This document shows positions 25,745-35,619 of a stretch of DNA of 64,000 nucleotides, in pieces. Positions within the stretch are counted from its first letter, which is position 1. The number at the start of each line of letters is the position of its first letter. A program made the position numbers and the translations under genes. The DNA comes from Rubrivivax gelatinosus IL144 (GTDB lineage Bacteria; Pseudomonadota; Gammaproteobacteria; Burkholderiales; Burkholderiaceae_C): assembly GCF_000284255.1 (NCBI RefSeq), contig NC_017075.1, forward strand, positions 4,278,001-4,342,000, read 5' to 3'. Below the pieces are notes generated by a model. It had not been told where the DNA came from. It saw only the letters and a list, made by a program, of their open reading frames with translations, and ran no database searches.

Positions 25745-26911
25745 ATGTCTTTCGAATCGAAGCGCTCGCTGCTGAAGCTGGCCGGCTGGTCCACGCTCGC
25801 GGCGGCCGCCGCCCTCGTCGGCTGCGGCAAGAAGGAAGAAGCGGCGCAACCGGCGGCCGAACCGGCGTCGGCGCCGGCCTCGGCCGCTGCGGCCAAGCCC
25901 GAGCCGCTGAAGGTCGCGTTCGCCTACGTCGGCCCGGTGGGCGACGGCGGCTGGACCTTCGCGCACGACAACGCGCGCAAGAAGCTCGAGGCCGAGTTCG
26001 GCGACAAGATCGTCACCACCTTCGTCGAGAAGGTGCCCGAAGGCGCGGACGCCGAGCGTGTGTTCCGTGACCTGATCGGCCAGGGCAACAAGCTGATCTT
26101 CGGCACGACCTTCGGCTACATGGAGCCGATCCAGAAGGTCGCCGCCGACGCCAAGGACGTGAAGTTCGAGCACGCCACCGGCTACAAGCAGGGCGAGAAC
26201 ATCCGCACCTACGACGCCCGCACCTACGAGGGCGCGTACATGGCGGGCGTGATCGCCGGCTCGATGACCAAGAGCAACACGCTGGGCGTCGTCGGCTCGA
26301 TCCCCATTCCCGAGGTCATCCGCAACATCAACAGCTTCACGCTGGGCGCGCAGAGCGTGAACCCGAAGATCAAGACCAAGGTGGTCTGGGTCAACGAATG
26401 GTTCAACCCGCCCAAGGAAACCGAAGCCGCGCAAAGCCTGATCAACGGCGGCGCCGACATCCTGTTCCAGAACACCGACTCGTCGGCCGTTCTGCAGACC
26501 GCGGCGAAGAACAAGAAGTACGCCTTCGGCTGGGACAGCGACATGACGGCCTACGCGCCGGAAGCCCACCTGGCTTCGTCGATCATCGACTGGTCGCCGT
26601 ACTACATCCAGGCCACGCGTGCGGCGCTGGAAGGCAAGTGGACCGGCGGCACGGCCACCTGGTGGGGCGTCAAGGAAGGCGCGATCGACATCGTCTCGAT
26701 CAGCGACAAGGTGCCGGCCGAAGCCAAGGCCAAGCTCGACGAAGTCAAGGCCGGCCTGAAGGACGGCAGCTTCGTGATCTGGAAGGGCCCGATCGTCACC
26801 AACGCCGGCAAGGAAGTGCTGAAGAAGGACGAGGCCGCGGACGACAAGTTCCTGGGCGGCATCAACTTCTTCGTCAAGGGGGTCGAGGGCAAAGTCCCGA
26901 CGGGGAAGTAA
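25745..26911 (+). CDS. BMP family lipoprotein, purine/nucleoside-binding
   Basis: A 388-aa substrate-binding lipoprotein. The leader MSFESKRSLLKLAGWSTLAA ends in a lipobox-like ALVGC (C27), followed by an Ala/Pro-rich linker. The BMP domain contains KVAFAYVGPVGDGGWTFAHD, GTTFGYMEP and KYAFGWDSDM. Its start follows a GGAGAAAAG ribosome-binding site. The family binds nucleosides or purine bases at the outer face of the inner membrane. It closes the four-gene importer unit and is followed by a terminator. Confidence 0.93.
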   Translation: MSFESKRSLLKLAGWSTLAAAAALVGCGKKEEAAQPAAEPASAPASAAAAKPEPLKVAFAYVGPVGDGGWTFAHDNARKKLEAEFGDKIVTTFVEKVPEGADAERVFRDLIGQGNKLIFGTTFGYMEPIQKVAADAKDVKFEHATGYKQGENIRTYDARTYEGAYMAGVIAGSMTKSNTLGVVGSIPIPEVIRNINSFTLGAQSVNPKIKTKVVWVNEWFNPPKETEAAQSLINGGADILFQNTDSSAVLQTAAKNKKYAFGWDSDMTAYAPEAHLASSIIDWSPYYIQATRAALEGKWTGGTATWWGVKEGAIDIVSISDKVPAEAKAKLDEVKAGLKDGSFVIWKGPIVTNAGKEVLKKDEAADDKFLGGINFFVKGVEGKVPTGK

Positions 26912-27049
26912 GAGCCCCCGGCCGCCTGGCGGCCGCCCCCCCGAGGGGGGCAACCTGACCGGACCGGGGGACCCGGATCCGGTCAGGCGCGTTAACACCG
27001 CCGCTCCCCCTGACCGCCTTCGGCGGTCTGTCCCCGAGGGGAATGCAGA
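26912..27049. repeat. GC-rich palindromic intergenic stretch
   Basis: Non-coding spacer after the importer containing several short inverted repeats. Examples are GGCGGCCGCC-like runs, CCCCCCGAGGGGGG, TGACCGG..CCGGTCA and GACCGCC..GGCGGTC. The C-run-GA-G-run element recurs near 46593-46606 in another spacer. Its function is unknown; it resembles the small dispersed repeats seen between Burkholderiales genes. Confidence 0.5.
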
Positions 27050-27050
27050 A

Positions 27051-27084
27051 CAGCCACCGTGGTTCGCCCGGTGGCTGTTTTGTT
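27051..27084 (+). terminator. Rho-independent terminator of the BMP importer operon
   Basis: CAGCCACCG (27051-27059) pairs with CGGTGGCTG (27069-27077), followed by TTTTGTTT. Confidence 0.85.
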
Positions 27085-27095
27085 TGGTACGGGCG

Positions 27096-27122
27096 AAAAA
27101 AAGCGGCACCCGGAGGTGCCGC
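27096..27122 (-). terminator. Rho-independent terminator of the porin gene
   Basis: On the minus strand GCGGCACC and GGTGCCGC pair around a four-base loop, followed by a run of seven T. Lies 43 bases after the porin stop. Confidence 0.88.
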
Positions 27123-27165
27123 TGAAGCTGAGGTACCGAGGCGGGCGCCCCCGCCTGGGTCAGGT

Positions 27166-28182
27166 TCAGAACTTGTGGCGGATGCCGACGGCGTAGGTGT
27201 CGCCGGTGTCGAGGCCCGTCACCTTGTCTTGCATGTAGATCGCGTAGACGTCGGTGCGCTTGGACAGGTTGTAGTCGTAGCCCAGGGTCAGCGTCTTGTT
27301 GGTCTTGTCGCCCAGACCATCGTCCTTGGCGTGGCCGTACTGGGCCAGGACCTTGCCGCCGGCCAGCGGGATCGAGGCGCCGACGCCCCAGATGTCGGTG
27401 CCGGTGTCGGCCGCCGCGCTGGTGTCGATCTTGGTGTACTGACCGAACAGCTTGGCGACGCCGAGGTCGTACGAAGCGCCGACTTGCTTGGTTTCCTGAT
27501 CCTTGAAGCCGACCGGCGCGCCGAAGGCGTCGTTCTTGACCTTCGAGTACGACACGGTCGCCGCCAGCGGGCCGCTCATGTAGAGCACGCTGCCGCCGAG
27601 GTTGTTGCCGAACGCGTTCGCGGCCTTCTCGCCGACGTTGGCTTGCACGTTGAAGCTCAGGCCGTTCCAGCTCTTGCTCTTGAACAGGACCGAGTTGCTC
27701 CAGCCGGTGTCGCCGTAGAACTGCAGCATCTCGGCGTGCGGGGTCAGCACTTGCAGGATGCTCGGCGAGAACGCGAAGGAGTCGCCGATCGCGTTGAACA
27801 TCAGCGTCGACACGAACATCGTCGTCGTCGTGCGGCCGAACTGGTACTCGCCGTAGTTCGTGGCCAGGCCGACGTAGGCGTTGCGGGCCCAGAACTTGTC
27901 GCCGTCGAAGCGGCCGGCGGTGCCGGTGTCGGCGCGCAGGAAGTGCTCGATCGCGAACGTGACCTTCAGACCGTTGCCGACGTCTTCGCTGCCGCTGAAG
28001 CCGATGAACGAGGTGGTCATGTTGCCGCTCTGGACCTTGGTGGTCGAGTCGGCACCGGCCATCTGGAAGCTACCGACGGCGGCGTCCATCAGGCCGTAGA
28101 TGTTGACGTTGGACTGGGCCTGGGCCAGACCGACACACAGCAGCGCGGCTGCGCCGGCGACCGCCTTCAGCGAACGGGACAT
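27166..28182 (-). CDS. Gram-negative trimeric porin (Burkholderiales type)
   Basis: Outer-membrane general porin, 338 aa. The signal peptide MSRSLKAVAGAAALLCVGLA ends at AQA. The mature N-terminus QSNVNIYGLMDAAVGSFQ, the GFSGSEDVGNGLKVTFAIEH segment and the C-terminal DTYAVGIRHKF with terminal Phe are hallmarks of the porin_4 family. An AGGAG site precedes the chosen ATG; a longer upstream frame has no signal peptide. It is convergent with the nucleoside importer and could be the outer-membrane route for its substrate, which is inference. Confidence 0.93.
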   Translation of the reverse strand: MSRSLKAVAGAAALLCVGLAQAQSNVNIYGLMDAAVGSFQMAGADSTTKVQSGNMTTSFIGFSGSEDVGNGLKVTFAIEHFLRADTGTAGRFDGDKFWARNAYVGLATNYGEYQFGRTTTTMFVSTLMFNAIGDSFAFSPSILQVLTPHAEMLQFYGDTGWSNSVLFKSKSWNGLSFNVQANVGEKAANAFGNNLGGSVLYMSGPLAATVSYSKVKNDAFGAPVGFKDQETKQVGASYDLGVAKLFGQYTKIDTSAAADTGTDIWGVGASIPLAGGKVLAQYGHAKDDGLGDKTNKTLTLGYDYNLSKRTDVYAIYMQDKVTGLDTGDTYAVGIRHKF

Positions 28183-28257
28183 GGGAACTCCTGGGGAGAT
28201 TGGTGAACAGGAAGAGACGAGAAACAGCTTGTCACGAAGCAAGCGTTATGCCGCAGC

Positions 28258-28265
28258 TGTATACA
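28258..28265. promoter_or_regulatory. TGTATACA palindrome upstream of the porin gene
   Basis: TGTATACA lies about 76 bases upstream of the porin start codon. It shares the eight-base core of the AGTGTATACACT site at the GntR/uraH promoter. It may be a second site for the purine GntR regulator; evidence is only the shared core. Confidence 0.35.
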
Positions 28266-28396
28266 AGTCTGCGGTCGGCGTGATTGTGTGACAGCGGGGT
28301 GAAGGCTCCGGGGGTTTTCCCTCAACGCACCGCGATGGGCGTGGGCGCGGCACCACAGCCGCGCGCATGCACCGCGCCGAATCGCGCAAACCCATG

Positions 28397-28420
28397 AAAA
28401 AGCCGCCCCGGAGGGCGGCT
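28397..28420 (-). terminator. Rho-independent terminator of the M3 peptidase gene
   Basis: On the minus strand AGCCGCCC and GGGCGGCT pair around a four-base loop, followed by a T run. Lies 20 bases after the peptidase stop. Confidence 0.88.
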
Positions 28421-28439
28421 TCGCGAGGTGAGCGCAGGC

Positions 28440-30341
28440 TTACTTGGCGGCCGGTTGCAGCTTCGCGGCCTCGGCTTCCATGCGCGTGACGAGCTCGTCG
28501 AGCTGGTCGACGACGGCCTGCACCGTCTGGCGCTGGGTCAGGTCGACACCGGCCTTCTGCAGCTGCTTCATCGGCTGGTCGTTGCCGCCCGAGGACAGCA
28601 GCGTCAGGTAGCGCTTGACCGCCGCGTCGCGCTCGGCCTTGGGGCCCTGCGTCATCGACTTGAACAGCTTGGCCGACGAGGCGAAGCAGGTCGCGTACTG
28701 GTAGACGTAGTACGGCGTGTTGAAGAAGTGCGGGATGCGCGCCCAGGTGTACTTGTAGAAGTCGTCGGCGGTGATCGCGTCGCCCCAGTACTCCTTGAGC
28801 ACCTGGGCGTAGAGCTGGTTCAGCGCCTCGGTGGTCACGGGCTCGTCGCGCTCGACGAGCTGGTGCGCGCGCAGCTCGAAGTCGGCGAACAGCACCTGCG
28901 TGTAGAAGGTGCCGACGATGGCGTCGACGGCCTCCTGCAGCAGCAGGAAACGCTCCTTCGGGTCGGTGGTCTGCTTGAGCAGGTGCTCGAGCAGGAACCG
29001 TTCGTTGGTCGTCGAGGCGACCTCGGCGACGAAGATCGTGTAGTCGGCGGTGACGAAGGGCTGGTGCTCGTAGGACAGCACGGTGTGCATCGCGTGCCCC
29101 GCCTCGTGGGCGAAGGTGAACATCGCGTCGCGCGTGTCGTTGTAGTTCATCAGCAAGTAGGGGCCGACGCCGTAGACGCCGGCGTTGTAGGCGCCGCTGC
29201 GCTTGCCTTCGTTCTCGTAGACGTCGACACGGCCGCCGCTGACGAACTTCTGGTAGCGCTGCACGTACTCCTTGCCCAGCGGCGCCACCGAGGCGATGGC
29301 CTGCTGGCGCGCTTCTTCGTAGGGCCAGGTCTTGTCGCTGCGGAACACCGGCACGAACTGGTCGTACAGGTGATAGCTCGGCAGGCCCAGCAGGCGCTGG
29401 CGCAGCCTGGCGTAGCGCTGCAGCGGCGAGGTGCCCTTGCGCGCGACGTCGATCAGCGTCTCGACGACCTGGCGCGGGATCGCGTTCTCGTCGAGCGCCG
29501 CGTCCAGCGTCGTCGGGAAGTTGCGCGCGCGTGCCAGGAACCAGTCACGCTGCAGGATGCCGTTGTAGATCGCGGCGTAGGTGTGCGCGGTCTGGCCGTA
29601 GGTGCCGACGTGGGCGGCGGCGGCGGCGGCGCGGTCGGCCTGCACGCTGCTCTCGGACAGCAGCGCCGAGTAGTTGCCCGGTGTCAGCGTGACCTCCTTG
29701 CCGTCGGACAGGCGGATCGTCGGGAACTTGATGTCCGAGGTGCTGAGCTCGCTGTAGGTCTCGTTGGACGCGCGGTTGCTGCGCGAGGCCAGCGCCAGCA
29801 GGCGCTCGCCCTTCTCGTCGAGCACGTGCGCCTGGCGGCGGAAGGCCTCGAGGATCGGGAAGCGGTACGGCGCCAGCGCTGGCGTCTTGTCCAGCCACTC
29901 GTGCATCGTGGCTTCGGGCACGGTCAACAGCTCGGGCGTGAACCAGGCACTGGCGGCGTCGAACTTGGCGAACATCGCACCGACGCGCTGGAAGCGGCCG
30001 GAGACGTTCTGGTCGCGCGTGTCGGTGTCGCGCTGCAGCTGCGGGTAGCGATAGATGCGGTACTGCAGCTTGCCGATCTCGTCGTAGGCCTGGTAGGCGG
30101 CGAGCACGGCCTCGGGGCCGTTCTTCAGCGTGCCCTGCAGCTTGACGAAGGCGTCGATGCGCTGGTCCATCTCGCGCATGCCGGCTTCCCAGGCCTCCCA
30201 GTCGGCGTAGATCGGGCTGAAGTCCCAGCGGTACTGCGCCGGGATCTCGGCACGCACGCGGGTCGTGGGCTTGGCGGCCATCGCGGAGGCGGCCATCGAG
30301 ACCGCGGCGGCGCAGACGGCGCCGGCAACGAAGGTGTGCAT
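28440..30341 (-). CDS. pepF: M3 family oligoendopeptidase F-like, with signal peptide
   Basis: Zinc metallopeptidase of 633 aa. The active site HEAGHAMH is at residues 412-419 (H412, E413, H416), with the downstream glutamate expected in FVAEVAS. PepF degrades oligopeptides and is usually cytosolic. Here the N-terminus MHTFVAGAVCAAAVSMAASAMA looks like a cleavable signal ending in AMAA, so this copy is probably periplasmic. The ATG at 30341 was chosen because it gives this clean signal; upstream codons are Arg-rich shadow sequence. Residues about 160-630 are the M3 catalytic fold. It appears monocistronic with its own terminator. Confidence 0.9.
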   Translation of the reverse strand: MHTFVAGAVCAAAVSMAASAMAAKPTTRVRAEIPAQYRWDFSPIYADWEAWEAGMREMDQRIDAFVKLQGTLKNGPEAVLAAYQAYDEIGKLQYRIYRYPQLQRDTDTRDQNVSGRFQRVGAMFAKFDAASAWFTPELLTVPEATMHEWLDKTPALAPYRFPILEAFRRQAHVLDEKGERLLALASRSNRASNETYSELSTSDIKFPTIRLSDGKEVTLTPGNYSALLSESSVQADRAAAAAAHVGTYGQTAHTYAAIYNGILQRDWFLARARNFPTTLDAALDENAIPRQVVETLIDVARKGTSPLQRYARLRQRLLGLPSYHLYDQFVPVFRSDKTWPYEEARQQAIASVAPLGKEYVQRYQKFVSGGRVDVYENEGKRSGAYNAGVYGVGPYLLMNYNDTRDAMFTFAHEAGHAMHTVLSYEHQPFVTADYTIFVAEVASTTNERFLLEHLLKQTTDPKERFLLLQEAVDAIVGTFYTQVLFADFELRAHQLVERDEPVTTEALNQLYAQVLKEYWGDAITADDFYKYTWARIPHFFNTPYYVYQYATCFASSAKLFKSMTQGPKAERDAAVKRYLTLLSSGGNDQPMKQLQKAGVDLTQRQTVQAVVDQLDELVTRMEAEAAKLQPAAK

Positions 30342-30488
30342 CTTCAAGGTGTGGCGGGCGCGGCCTCGACGGCCGCACGGGGATTCTGCGGTGGATCGGA
30401 ACCGGGGGCGGCGGCAGGGTCGGCCCGGCACAAGCGGCCAGTGTTGGAGCCGTGCGCGACGGAGGTCAAGCGCCGTGCGACGAACGGC

Positions 30489-31469
30489 TCAATTGGCGCG
30501 ACCAAGCTGCTTGACGCGCGCCATCGCCAGCGCCGCGGCGGCGGTGCGGGTCTCGACGCCCAGCTTCTCGAACACGTGCTCCAGGTGCTTGGTGACGGTG
30601 CGGTGGCTGGTGCCGAGGATGTCGCCGATGTCGCGGTTGGTCTTGCCCTGCACCACCCAGTACAGCACCTCGGCCTCGCGCGCGGTGAGTTCCAGCGCCA
30701 GCGACATCGCCTCGACGATGGCCGCGTCGTCGCTCTCGCGCATGACGACCAGCCATTCGCCGGGCACCGGCTCGCCGTCGTCGTCGGGCATCGGGTGCAG
30801 CGCGAAGCTGATGCGGCGTGCACCGCGCGCCACCGTCAGCCCGGCGGGCTCGGCGCCGGCGCGGCGGCGCAGCGACTCGCGCGCGATCCAGGCCATCAGC
30901 TCGGGCGGCGTCGCCGTGTCCTCGCCGCCGAAGTGCTCGGACAGCATGCGCCGCGCCAGCGCCGTCTGCCACAGGCGCCGGCCGTCGCGCTCGCGCACGA
31001 CCAGCGTCGCGTGGCCGAAGGCGTCGAGCGCGTTGCGCGCCTGGCGCTGGCTGCGCGCCTGGTGCAGGTGGGCGGCGATGCGCGCCAGCACTTCGCGCGG
31101 ACGGATCGGCTTGGTGACGTAGTCGGTGCCGCCGGCGCCGAAGGCGGCGACGACGTGTTCGGTCTCGGTGAGCCCGGTCATGAAGACGATCGGGATGTGG
31201 GCCGTCCCGGCGTCGGCCTTGAGGCGGCGCGCGGTCTCGAAGCCGTCCAGGCCCGGCATCACCGCGTCGAGCAGCACGATGTCGGGCTGGGCGCGCGCGG
31301 CCAGCGTCAGCGCCGCCTCGCCCGAGGTGGCGACGAGCACGGTGTAGCCGGCCTCGTCGAGCGCGTCGTTGAGCAGCGCGAGGTTCTCGGGCACGTCGTC
31401 GACGACGAGCACGACGTCGGCGGCGTCGGGCGCGTCCAGGCGGGGGTCTTCAGGCGGCTCGGGGTTCAT
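30489..31469 (-). CDS. Response regulator with LuxR-type DNA-binding domain
   Basis: A 326-aa two-component regulator. The receiver domain (about 18-140) has D24/D25, phospho-acceptor D68 in LLDAVMPG and the conserved KP in YVTKPIRP. A PAS-like middle (about 150-245) is followed by a C-terminal LuxR helix-turn-helix: LTAREAEVLYWVVQGKTNRDIG and VTKHLEHVFEKLGV. Its start overlaps the end of the hybrid kinase gene by 20 bases, so the two are a cognate pair. It probably controls nitrogen or nucleobase utilisation, judged from the kinase's transporter domain and the urease neighbours. Confidence 0.92.
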   Translation of the reverse strand: MNPEPPEDPRLDAPDAADVVLVVDDVPENLALLNDALDEAGYTVLVATSGEAALTLAARAQPDIVLLDAVMPGLDGFETARRLKADAGTAHIPIVFMTGLTETEHVVAAFGAGGTDYVTKPIRPREVLARIAAHLHQARSQRQARNALDAFGHATLVVRERDGRRLWQTALARRMLSEHFGGEDTATPPELMAWIARESLRRRAGAEPAGLTVARGARRISFALHPMPDDDGEPVPGEWLVVMRESDDAAIVEAMSLALELTAREAEVLYWVVQGKTNRDIGDILGTSHRTVTKHLEHVFEKLGVETRTAAAALAMARVKQLGRAN

Positions 31470-34400
31470 CGAGGGCCTTGTTCAGGATGTCGTTCATCGT
31501 CTCGTAGTTGAACTGGCGCGCCAGCAGCCGCATGCGGGCGGCGAAACCGGCGTGCGCCGGGTCGGCGGCCTCGATGGCGTCGAGCTGGCGCGCGACGCCG
31601 CGCACGTGGCCCAGGCCGACCGCGTCGCGCAGCGGGCGCAGCAGCTCGGCCGGCGGCAGCGGTGCGTCGGCCGGCGGCGGCGCCGGCGCGGGTTCGGGCA
31701 CGCGTGCGCCGTAGCGCCAGTCCAGCCCCAGGCGCGCGCCCAGCCAGTCCAGCAGCTCGCCGACACGCACCGGCTTGACGAGGAAATCCTCGCCCGGCAG
31801 GCCGACGTCGTTGTCCAGCTTCTTGTCGAAGGCGTTGGCCGAGACCACCGCCAGCGGCATCGTGTGGCCGGCGGCGCGCAGCCGGCGGATCGTCTCCCAG
31901 CCGTCGATGCCGGGCATCGCCAGGTCCATGAAGACCGCGTCGTAGGGCGCGTCGGTGGCCAGGCGCGCGAGCGCGGCCTCGCCGCTGGCCGCACCCTCGA
32001 CCTCGAAACCCAGCGGCTGCAGCAGGTCGGCGACGAGGCGCCGGTCGGCCTCCTCGTTGTCGACCGCCAGCACGCGCCGGCGCCGGCCTTCGTAGCCGAC
32101 GCGGCGCGCGCGCAGCGTGTCGACCTCGGGCGCCGCCGCCGCCACCTCGGGCAGGAAGAGGCGGATGCGGAAGGTGCTGCCCTGGCCGGGCGTGCTGGCC
32201 ACCGTCATCTCGCCGCCCATCAGCTCGCAGAGCATGCGTGCGATCGTCAGCCCCAGCCCGGTGGAGCCGACCGACTGGCCGCTGGCCGCCGAGCCGCGCT
32301 CGAAAGGCTCGAAGACGCGCGCCAGCTCGTCGGCCGTCATGCCGGGGCCGGTGTCGGCGATCTCGAAACGCGCCATCTCGCGCTGGTGGGCGACGCGCAG
32401 CGTCACCTGGCCGGCCTGGGTGAACTTGATCGCGTTGCCCAGCAGGTTGATGAGGATCTGGCGCAGCCGCTTCTCGTCGGCGCGCACCACCGCCGGCAGG
32501 CGGCCGTCGACGGCGAAGCGGAAGGCCAGGCCGCGGCCGGCGGCCTGCAGCTCGAACATCCTCGCGATCTCGGCCAGGCCGTCGGCGAAGCGCATCGGCC
32601 GCACCTCCAGCGCCAGCTTGCCCGACTCGATGCGTGCGATGTCCAGCGTGCCCTCGATCAGGCTCAAGAGGTGATCGCCGCCGCGGCGGATCACGGCCAC
32701 CGCCTGGCGGCGGTGCGGCGGCATCGCCTCGTCCTCCTCCAGCAGCTGGGCGTAGCCGAGGATGCTGTTGAGCGGCGTGCGCAGCTCGTGGCTGATGGTC
32801 GTGATGTAGCGGCTCTTGGCGCGGTTGGCAGCCTCGGCGTGGCCGCGGGCACGGTCGGCTTCCTCGCGTGCGGCCTGCAGCGCGGCGTCGGTGCGCGCGT
32901 GCGACTCGATCTCGCGCTGCAGCGCGAGCGTCTGGCGGTTGGACTCCTCCTGCGCCGCGGCGCGGCTGCGGTGCGCGAGCACGCCCCACCAGACGCCGAT
33001 GCCGGCGGCGATCCACAGCAGCAGGAAGGTGCTGACGAAGCCCTGGGTCAGCGTCGTGCCCAGCGCAGCGGCCTGGTCGCCCAGCAGGCGCAGCGCCTGG
33101 CGGTGGGCGACGCCCAACACCAGCGCCAGCGCTGGCGTCACCAGGCCCATCAGCAGCAGGTAGTCGGCCAGCCCGGCGTCGAGCTGCGGCGCCATGCGCG
33201 CCGGCAGCAGCCGCGCGAGCAAGGCGCGCCACTGGGCGAGCAGCTTCGCGCGCGGCTTGCAGAGGTCGTGGCAGCGTGCGTCCAGCGTGCAGCACAGGCT
33301 GCAGATGCCGGCCTGGTAGGCCGGGCAGAAGGCCATGTCCTCGGTCTCGTACTCGCGCTCGCAGACCGTGCAACGGTGGCGCAGCCGGGCGTAGCGGCCG
33401 TCGGCGGCAGCCGGCTCGGCAACGATCGGGATCGCGCCGGCCGGCAGCGTGCTGGTGCGCGCCAGGTAGTAGCGGCCTTGGGTCGCCCAGGCGATCAGCG
33501 GCGAGGCGACGAAGGCGGTGACCAGCGCGATCGCCGCCGAATAGGCCTGCGCCAGCTCGCCGAAGGCGCCCAGGTGCGCGGCCACCGACAGCGCCGAGGC
33601 GATGCCCATCGCGCCGACGCCGACCGGGTTGATGTCGTAGAGATGCGCACGCTTGAACTCGATGCCCGGCGGCGACCAGCCCAGCGGCTTGTTGACGACG
33701 AGGTCGGCGACGACCGCCATCATCCAGGCGATGGCGACGTTGGCGTACAGCCCGAGCACGTGCGACAGCGCCTGGAAGACGTTCATCTCCATCAGCACCA
33801 GCGCGATGGCCGTGTTGAACACCATCCAGACCACGCGCCCCGGGTGGGCGTGCGTCAGCCGCGAGAAGAAGTTGCTCCAGGCCAGCGAGCCGGCGTAGGC
33901 GTTGGTGACGTTGATCTTCAGCTGCGAGACGAGCACGAAGGCCGCCGTCACCGCGACCGCGACGCCGTAGTCGGAGAACACCGTCTCGTAGGCCGCGAGG
34001 TACATCTGGTTCGGGTCGACGGCACGTTCGGGCGGCACCATGCGCGTGATCGCCAGATAGGCCAGCAGCGCGCCGCCGAGCATCTTCAGCACGCCCGGCA
34101 GCACCCAGCCCGGGCCGCCGGCCAGCACCGCCAGGTGCCAGCGCCAGCCGCCGCGGCTGGCCTTCTCCGGCATGAAACGCAGGTAGTCGGCCTGCTCGCC
34201 CATCTGCGTGATCAAGGCGATGCCGACCGTCGTCGCGGCGCCGAAGGCCAGCACGTCGAACCCCGCCACGCCGTGTTCACCGCCGTAGCTCGCCAGCCCC
34301 GCCAGCAGCCCGGGCTCGGCGTGGAAGACGAAGACGTAGGGCACGACCAGCATCGCGATCCACAGCGGCTGGGTCCAGACCTGCAGCCGGCTGATCGCCG

Positions 34401-34938
34401 TGACGCCGTGCGTCACCAGCGGGATGACGACCAGCGCGCACAGCAGATAGCCCAGCGCCGGCGGGATGTCCAAGGCCAGCTCCAGCGCGTAGGCCATCAC
34501 CGCCGCCTCGAGGGCGAAGAAGATGAAGGTGAAGCTCGCGTAGATCAGCGAGGTGATCGTCGAGCCGATGTAGCCGAAGCCGGCGCCGCGCGTCAGCAGG
34601 TCCATGTCGACGCCGTGGCGCGCGGCGTAGACGCTGATCGGCCAGCCGGCGAGGAAGATCACGAGGCCGGTGGCCAGGATCGCCAGCGCCGCGTTGACGA
34701 AGCCGTACTGCACCAGCAGCGTCGCGCCGACGGCTTCGAGGATCAGGAAGGACGAGGCGCCGAAGGCCGTGTTGGCGACGCGCCACTCGCTCCAGCGGCG
34801 AAACGAGCGCGGCGTGAAACGCAGCGCGTAGTCCTCGATGGTCTCGCGCGCGACCCAGGCGTTGTAGTCGCGGCGAGTCTTCACGACGCGCTGCGGCGCT
34901 TCGGCGGGGGCGGCAGCGGTGTCGGCCGGCGGACTCAT
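31450..34938 (-). CDS. NCS1 transporter fused to hybrid sensor histidine kinase
   Basis: A 1162-aa membrane sensor. Residues about 35-490 form an NCS1 (nucleobase:cation symporter-1) domain of about 12 helices ([39 protein letters not shown]). A cysteine-rich module follows at 523-560 with eight cysteines: C523, C526, C538, C546, C549, C550, C556 and C560. Two more helices lie at about 590-655 and a linker coil at 660-705. HisKA carries phospho-acceptor H717 (SHELRTP). HATPase has NLLGNAIKF and STGLGLTIA. The receiver domain carries D1005, and a tail of about 80 residues follows. The transporter part may sense or move a nucleobase, hydantoin or allantoin. The fusion resembles CbrA in logic but uses a different transporter family. 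Confidence 0.93.
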   Translation of the reverse strand: MSPPADTAAAPAEAPQRVVKTRRDYNAWVARETIEDYALRFTPRSFRRWSEWRVANTAFGASSFLILEAVGATLLVQYGFVNAALAILATGLVIFLAGWPISVYAARHGVDMDLLTRGAGFGYIGSTITSLIYASFTFIFFALEAAVMAYALELALDIPPALGYLLCALVVIPLVTHGVTAISRLQVWTQPLWIAMLVVPYVFVFHAEPGLLAGLASYGGEHGVAGFDVLAFGAATTVGIALITQMGEQADYLRFMPEKASRGGWRWHLAVLAGGPGWVLPGVLKMLGGALLAYLAITRMVPPERAVDPNQMYLAAYETVFSDYGVAVAVTAAFVLVSQLKINVTNAYAGSLAWSNFFSRLTHAHPGRVVWMVFNTAIALVLMEMNVFQALSHVLGLYANVAIAWMMAVVADLVVNKPLGWSPPGIEFKRAHLYDINPVGVGAMGIASALSVAAHLGAFGELAQAYSAAIALVTAFVASPLIAWATQGRYYLARTSTLPAGAIPIVAEPAAADGRYARLRHRCTVCEREYETEDMAFCPAYQAGICSLCCTLDARCHDLCKPRAKLLAQWRALLARLLPARMAPQLDAGLADYLLLMGLVTPALALVLGVAHRQALRLLGDQAAALGTTLTQGFVSTFLLLWIAAGIGVWWGVLAHRSRAAAQEESNRQTLALQREIESHARTDAALQAAREEADRARGHAEAANRAKSRYITTISHELRTPLNSILGYAQLLEEDEAMPPHRRQAVAVIRRGGDHLLSLIEGTLDIARIESGKLALEVRPMRFADGLAEIARMFELQAAGRGLAFRFAVDGRLPAVVRADEKRLRQILINLLGNAIKFTQAGQVTLRVAHQREMARFEIADTGPGMTADELARVFEPFERGSAASGQSVGSTGLGLTIARMLCELMGGEMTVASTPGQGSTFRIRLFLPEVAAAAPEVDTLRARRVGYEGRRRRVLAVDNEEADRRLVADLLQPLGFEVEGAASGEAALARLATDAPYDAVFMDLAMPGIDGWETIRRLRAAGHTMPLAVVSANAFDKKLDNDVGLPGEDFLVKPVRVGELLDWLGARLGLDWRYGARVPEPAPAPPPADAPLPPAELLRPLRDAVGLGHVRGVARQLDAIEAADPAHAGFAARMRLLARQFNYETMNDILNKALDEPRAA

Positions 34939-35003
34939 CGGTCACCGGCAATCAAGAAGCGCACCAGCCTTAACATGGCGCCGGACTTGCAGGCGAGGCG
35001 CGC

Positions 35004-35306
35004 ATGGACCTGACTCCCCGAGAAAAAGACAAGCTCCTGGTCTTCACCGCGGCCCTGCTGGCCGAGCGCCGCAAGGCGCGCGGGCTGAAGCTCAACGTGC
35101 CCGAGGCGATCGCGCTGATCACCGCCGCCATCCTGGAGGGCGCACGCGACGGCCGCACCGTCGCCGAGCTGATGAGCGAAGGCAAGCAGGTGCTGCGTCG
35201 CGACGAGGTGATGGACGGCGTGCCCGAGCTGATCCCGGAGATCCAGGTCGAGGCGACCTTCCCCGATGGCACCAAGTTGGTGACCGTGCACCAACCGATC
35301 GCATGA
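35004..35306 (+). CDS. ureA: Urease subunit gamma
   Basis: Smallest structural subunit of the nickel urease, 100 aa. It begins [20 protein letters not shown] and contains [22 protein letters not shown] and [21 protein letters not shown], all diagnostic. It starts 65 bases from the divergent NCS1-kinase gene and opens ureABC. No ureD gene precedes it. Confidence 0.97.
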   Translation: MDLTPREKDKLLVFTAALLAERRKARGLKLNVPEAIALITAAILEGARDGRTVAELMSEGKQVLRRDEVMDGVPELIPEIQVEATFPDGTKLVTVHQPIA

Positions 35307-35314
35307 GGACGGCG

Positions 35315-35619
35315 ATGATTCCCGGAGAACTGCTGATCGACGAAGGCGAGCTGACGCTCAACCCCGCCCGCCCGACGCTGACCCTGGTGGTCGAGAACAC
35401 CGGCGACCGCCCGATCCAGGTCGGCTCGCACTACCACTTCGCCGAGACCAACCCGGCGCTCCGCTTCGACCGAGCGGCGGCGCGCGGCCTGCGCCTGGAC
35501 ATCGCCAGCGGCACCGCGGTGCGTTTCGAGCCCGGCCAGCAGCGCACCGTGCAACTGGTGCCCTACGGCGGCGAGCGCCGCGTCTGGGGCTTCCGCGGCG
35601 ACGTGCAGGGAGCGCTGTG

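Noticed and set aside
31369-35013. A 1214-codon plus-strand open frame opposite the kinase gene
   Set aside because: It is antisense to the NCS1-kinase gene, rich in Arg/Gln/His/Gly as expected from GC-rich codon shadow, and has no recognisable domain or ribosome-binding site.
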